In this document: positions 13,926 to 16,644 of the stretch, one piece after another
Numbering within the stretch: position 1 is the stretch's first letter
How the letters are laid out: every line of letters starts with the position of its first letter
From: Clostridia bacterium
GTDB taxonomy: Bacteria > Bacillota > Clostridia > Oscillospirales > UBA644
Assembly (NCBI GenBank): GCA_014872655.1
Contig: WHHJ01000043.1
Location: forward strand, 1-16,644
Direction of reading: 5' to 3'
Length of the DNA stretch: 16,644 bases
Translations under genes and position numbers: made by a program
Notes under the pieces: generated by a model
What the model saw: only the letters and a program-made list of their open reading frames with translations
Told to the model about the DNA's origin: nothing
Databases searched by the model: none

Positions 13926-14810
13926 TTATTTTGCCAACTTCGCAACTTCTGCTGCAAAATCGTCTTCCCGCTTCTGTAATCCTTCGCCTCTTTCGAAACG
14001 AATATACGACTCTAACTTCGCATTACAATTCGATTCAATAAACTTGGAAACGGTAACAGACTCATCAATAAAATACGGCTGATCCAACAAACAATTTTCG
14101 GAATAAAATTTACCTAACTTACCCATAACCATTTTTTCTATAATATTATCTGGCTTATTAGCAGTCTTAGGATCATTTTTAATTTGAACCATTAAAATTT
14201 CTTTTTCCTGGTTCAAAACCTCTGCCGGAACATCATCTCTGGACATAAATCTTGGGTTCATTGCCGCAATTTGCATACAAACTTGTTTACCACAAGAAGA
14301 TGCGTCTTCTGTGAACTTTGCAAGAACTCCAATTTTTCCGTTTCCGTGACTATATGAACTAATATTGCCCTCTAAACGTGCAAAACGTCTGATTTTAATA
14401 TTTTCGCCAATAACAAGAACCATTTCTTTGCGCATATCTTCAACGGTCAAATCGCTGTCAGGATACTTACAGGTAAGCAAAGCATCTACATCTGCCGGAT
14501 TCTGCTCCGCAACCACCTTTGCCACGTTGTTGGCAAAGGTCTGGAATTTCTCATTCTTCGCTACAAAATCTGTTTCAGAATTCACTTCACACAAAACAGC
14601 GATGTTATCCTGATTATATATTGCAACGGTTCCCTCAGCTGTAATTCTGGAGGCTTTCTTTTCAGACTGTGCCAATCCTTTTTCTCGGAGAATAACAACT
14701 GCTTTCTCCATATCGCCGTCAGCTTCAACAAGCGCCTCTTTACATTTCATCATACCAACGCCGGTACGCTCTCTTAATGCCTGTACTTCTTTTGCACTGA
14801 TATTTGCCAT
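13926..14810 (-). CDS. tsf: Translation elongation factor Ts
   Basis: Nucleotide-exchange factor for EF-Tu in the cytosol. The 294-residue product has the N-terminal UBA-like domain with RTGVGMMKCKEAL (15-27). The conserved SETDFVA signature (78-84), which contacts EF-Tu, follows. The core domains continue to the usual C-terminal end, and the length is normal for the family. AAGGAG lies 9 bases before the ATG. The gene is 17 bases downstream of rpsB, the standard bacterial rpsB-tsf operon, and ends at its own terminator. Confidence 0.98.
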   Translation of the reverse strand: MANISAKEVQALRERTGVGMMKCKEALVEADGDMEKAVVILREKGLAQSEKKASRITAEGTVAIYNQDNIAVLCEVNSETDFVAKNEKFQTFANNVAKVVAEQNPADVDALLTCKYPDSDLTVEDMRKEMVLVIGENIKIRRFARLEGNISSYSHGNGKIGVLAKFTEDASSCGKQVCMQIAAMNPRFMSRDDVPAEVLNQEKEILMVQIKNDPKTANKPDNIIEKMVMGKLGKFYSENCLLDQPYFIDESVTVSKFIESNCNAKLESYIRFERGEGLQKREDDFAAEVAKLAK

Positions 14811-14827
14811 GTTGTTGTTCTCCTTTC

Positions 14828-15586
14828 TTATTCTGCCGCAACGCTTTGAGCTGCTTCTTCTACAGCGTCCTCAACAGGTGCTTCCGGAGCTTCTTCGAAC
14901 TGCTCGCCCTGCTTGCCTTCCAATACAGCATTCGCCATCACACTTGCAATCAATTTAACCGCTCTGATTGCATCATCGTTACCGGGAATTACATAATCAA
15001 TTTCATCCGGATCACAGTTGGTATCAACAATTGCAACAATAGGAATATGCAATTTTCTTGCTTCTGCAACGGCATTACGCTCTTTCCGCGGGTCAACAAT
15101 AAACATAACAGCCGGCAATTTTTTCATTTCTTTAATGCCGCCCAAATATTTCTCAAGACGCTCGATCTCAAGGTTCAATTTGATAACTTCTTTTTTCGGC
15201 AAAAGATCGAAAGTTCCGTCTTCTTCCATTTTTCTAAGCTGTGCAAGCCTCTCAATACGAGTCTTAATCGTTGTAAAGTTGGTCAGCATACCGCCAAGCC
15301 ATCTGGAATTTACATAATACATTCCAACGCGCTCAGCTTCTTCCTTAATAGAATCCTGCGCTTGCTTTTTGGTTCCGACAAACAGAACTTCTCCGCCCTG
15401 TTCTACAACGTCTCTAACAAACAGATACGCCTCTTCTACCTTTTTCACGGTTTTCTGCAGGTCGATAATATAAATACCATTTCTCTCCGTGAAAATGTAC
15501 TCTGCCATTTTGGGGTTCCATCTTCTTGTCTGATGTCCAAAGTGAACACCAGCTTCAAGAAGTTGTTTCATTGAAACTACTGCCAT
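14828..15586 (-). CDS. rpsB: 30S ribosomal protein S2
   Basis: Small-subunit ribosomal protein. The 252-residue product begins MAVVSMKQLLEAGVHFGHQ with the following RRWNPKM, and has FVGTKKQAQ, SRWLGGMLTNF, PAVMFIVDPRKE and DTNCDP-----IPGNDDAIR, all hallmark S2 segments. The tail (about 228-252) is Ala/Glu-rich and variable. An in-frame ATG exists at 15616, but it has no ribosome site. ATG 15586 follows GGAGG at 7 bases and matches the conserved S2 start. It is the first gene of the operon with tsf. Confidence 0.98.
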   Translation of the reverse strand: MAVVSMKQLLEAGVHFGHQTRRWNPKMAEYIFTERNGIYIIDLQKTVKKVEEAYLFVRDVVEQGGEVLFVGTKKQAQDSIKEEAERVGMYYVNSRWLGGMLTNFTTIKTRIERLAQLRKMEEDGTFDLLPKKEVIKLNLEIERLEKYLGGIKEMKKLPAVMFIVDPRKERNAVAEARKLHIPIVAIVDTNCDPDEIDYVIPGNDDAIRAVKLIASVMANAVLEGKQGEQFEEAPEAPVEDAVEEAAQSVAAE

Positions 15587-15690
15587 AAAATTTTCCTCCA
15601 GTTTTTTCCTCCACATTGCTCTGCAGCAAACTCATTAAGAGCAACTGACTGCAAAATACAATATGTGTGTTATTTTTTGTTCTTTCGAAC
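15587..15690 (-). promoter_or_regulatory. rpsB leader with hairpin and tandem ribosome sites
   Basis: The leader of about 100 bases carries the hairpin TTGCTCT/AGAGCAA (7 bp, 15-base loop, about 15616-15644). Two GGAGGAAAA-type purine tracts follow, about 14 bases apart, and only the second is placed for the S2 start. Such leaders can bind S2 for feedback control. I cannot match this one to a described r-protein leader, so the role is inferred. Confidence 0.45.
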
Positions 15691-15696
15691 CTTAAT

Positions 15697-15725
15697 ATTA
15701 TATCATAGTTTTACCCGTTTGACAA
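15697..15725 (-). promoter_or_regulatory. Sigma-A promoter of rpsB-tsf
   Basis: TTGTCA (15725-15720) and a perfect TATAAT (15702-15697) on the minus strand are separated by 17 bases. The start is near 15690. Confidence 0.88.
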
Positions 15726-15744
15726 GAGGAAAAATACAAATTCA

Positions 15745-15783
15745 TAAAAAAATCATGGTATCCGGCAATGCGAATACCATGAT
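15745..15783 (-). terminator. Intrinsic terminator of the DUF4830 gene
   Basis: The 10-bp stem ATCATGGTAT/ATACCATGAT (15752-15761 with 15774-15783) with a 12-base loop is followed on the minus strand by T7. It lies about 46 bases after the stop codon of the DUF4830 gene. Confidence 0.85.
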
Positions 15784-15829
15784 GAAATAACGTATATCTT
15801 TTATATCGACCTTGTTTGTTTTGTTCAAT

Positions 15830-16399
15830 TTATTTTACTGCGTTAGATTCTGTTACAATATCATCCGCTTTGCTCTCAATTTCAGTGGACGATGTTTCGT
15901 TTGTTGAAGAATTCTGCTGATCTTCTGCTCCAGTCGGTCTAGCAAATCCATGCATAAAGCCGCCCATCGCCGTACTCGTCACGTCACCGGCTACAATCTT
16001 ATCATCGATAACGATTAAATTTGCCTGGATAGGACTATCTTGCTTTGTCGGATAATTTGTGATCGTATAAGTATATCGAACAGCTTTTTTCCCTTTAAAC
16101 GGTTCCAAATCTAACCCTTGCTCTTTTTGCAAATTGTTATAGGTTTCATAGGTAGAATCAAATGTTGTCGGAATTACTACATCAGCAGTTTGAGTAGGCT
16201 CGGCTTCAACTTCCCAGCCAAATTTTTTCAAAAACTCAACTCTTTCATCATTGGTTTTTGCTGTATAATTTACATTGGTTGTATTGGCGGATGCGTCTTC
16301 AGAAGGAATCGAAACGATTACCAATAACGCAATACAGGAACAAACTAATGCAAGCGTCAAAATTTTTGCTTTGGTTATTTTTGTTGAAAAGATCATCAT
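15830..16399 (-). CDS. DUF4830-type exported protein of unknown function
   Basis: A 189-residue protein with one N-terminal membrane segment or signal sequence (about 12-31). The soluble extracellular domain contains FLKKFGWEVEAEP (about 56-68), the IP-TFD-TYE-YN-LQKEQGLDL segment (about 76-98), and RYTYTITNYP, IVAGDVTS and GGFMHGF. These are the hallmarks I associate with DUF4830, a domain of unknown function in clostridia; the assignment is from memory. The last 35 residues are a low-complexity Ser/Thr/Glu tail. A Cys at residue 20 or 22 lies inside the hydrophobic segment, so a lipoprotein is not certain. GGTGA (16412-16408) lies 8 bases before ATG 16399; a second ATG follows directly. It is a single-gene unit with no clear promoter. 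Confidence 0.82.
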   Translation of the reverse strand: MMIFSTKITKAKILTLALVCSCIALLVIVSIPSEDASANTTNVNYTAKTNDERVEFLKKFGWEVEAEPTQTADVVIPTTFDSTYETYNNLQKEQGLDLEPFKGKKAVRYTYTITNYPTKQDSPIQANLIVIDDKIVAGDVTSTAMGGFMHGFARPTGAEDQQNSSTNETSSTEIESKADDIVTESNAVK

Positions 16400-16532
16400 T
16401 TTTCATGTCACCATCCGTAAAATATTTTTTTCTTTTGTAATAAATCTATATGACGTTTCCACAAATTTATAACCTGGATTATGGCGTTTTTTTTAAAAAT
16501 ACCCTAAAATCAATTTTTTTTGTTTTTAGGAC

Positions 16533-16561
16533 TTGCATTTTCCCTCAAATTGTGATATCAT
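16533..16561 (+). promoter_or_regulatory. Sigma-A promoter of tRNA-Arg
   Basis: TTGCAT (16533-16538) and TATCAT (16556-16561) are 17 bases apart, with the start near 16568, about 16 bases before the tRNA. Confidence 0.8.
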
Positions 16562-16583
16562 ATATCAGTACTTGATGTACAAT

Positions 16584-16644
16584 GCGCTTGTAGCTCAGCT
16601 GGATAGAGTGACTGGCTACGAACCAGTAGGTCGGGGGTTCGAGT
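16584..16644 (+). tRNA. tRNA-Arg, anticodon ACG (3' end outside window)
   Basis: The sequence GCGCTTG starts the acceptor stem. A D arm with AGCTCAGCTGGATAGAGT, the anticodon stem ACTGG/CCAGT around loop CTACGAA (anticodon ACG, normally read as ICG), and most of a T arm (GGGGGTTCGAGT) follow. The window ends inside the T arm, so the 3' acceptor strand is missing. Arg-ACG reads CGU, CGC and CGA after A34 is deaminated. Confidence 0.95.

Noticed and set aside
14804..15574. A 256-codon plus-strand open frame opposite rpsB
   Set aside because: It lies wholly antisense to the unmistakable S2 gene, has no ribosome site, and its product is a Phe/Asn-rich shadow of the S2 codons.
16441..16583. Weak promoter-like and sigma-E-like boxes upstream of the DUF4830 gene
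   Set aside because: The best pairs match only three or four of six bases, or have the wrong spacing; not enough to call.

Overview
The window looks like chromosomal DNA of a low-GC, endospore-forming member of the Clostridia, probably Oscillospirales/Ruminococcaceae-like (inference). Supporting points are a ylmC/ymxH-type sporulation gene beside a D,D-carboxypeptidase, a dockerin-bearing secreted protein, a clostridial DUF4830 lipoprotein-like gene, AT-rich intergenic DNA, strong Shine-Dalgarno sites and textbook sigma-A promoters with 17-base spacers. No plasmid, phage, IS or CRISPR signature was found. Most genes form short transcription units, each with its own promoter and intrinsic terminator.

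Left part (1-4.7 kb): the 5' four-fifths of a GH36 alpha-galactosidase gene leaves the window on the minus strand. It is transcribed back-to-back with a tRNA-Gly(CCC) gene that has a perfect consensus promoter. About 590 bases without a convincing gene follow, containing one plus-strand terminator. Next comes a secreted M23-type cell-wall peptidase with three C-terminal wall-binding-like repeats, then about 735 AT-rich bases without a supported gene.

Middle part (4.7-8.8 kb): an ArsB/SLC13-type anion permease converges on a broken membrane-protein gene (DUF6512-like) carrying an early TAG and a frameshift in an A8 tract. A cupin protein follows, then a minus-strand ylmC-dac unit preceded by a good match to a sigma-E-type mother-cell promoter. 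This suggests that the carboxypeptidase acts in spore cortex synthesis.

Right part (8.9-16.6 kb): a secreted transglutaminase-like protein with a dockerin diverges from a PduL-type phosphotransacylase gene, which is followed by a 74-residue gene of unknown function. The minus strand then carries a membrane-anchored SGNH-like protein lacking the usual catalytic His, a YbhN/MprF-type flippase-like protein with an acidic tail, the rpsB-tsf operon with its leader, and a DUF4830 protein. The window ends inside a tRNA-Arg(ACG) gene.

Functionally this is a mix of core translation (rpsB, tsf, two tRNAs), envelope/sporulation functions (dac, ylmC, M23, flippase-like, SGNH-like) and carbohydrate or fermentative metabolism (alpha-galactosidase, PduL). 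I found no obvious undescribed multi-gene system. The best leads are the two-lesion pseudogene, the sigma-E-like ylmC-dac unit, the two enzymes with altered active-site residues, the dockerin transglutaminase and the unexplained 2.1-2.43 kb segment.
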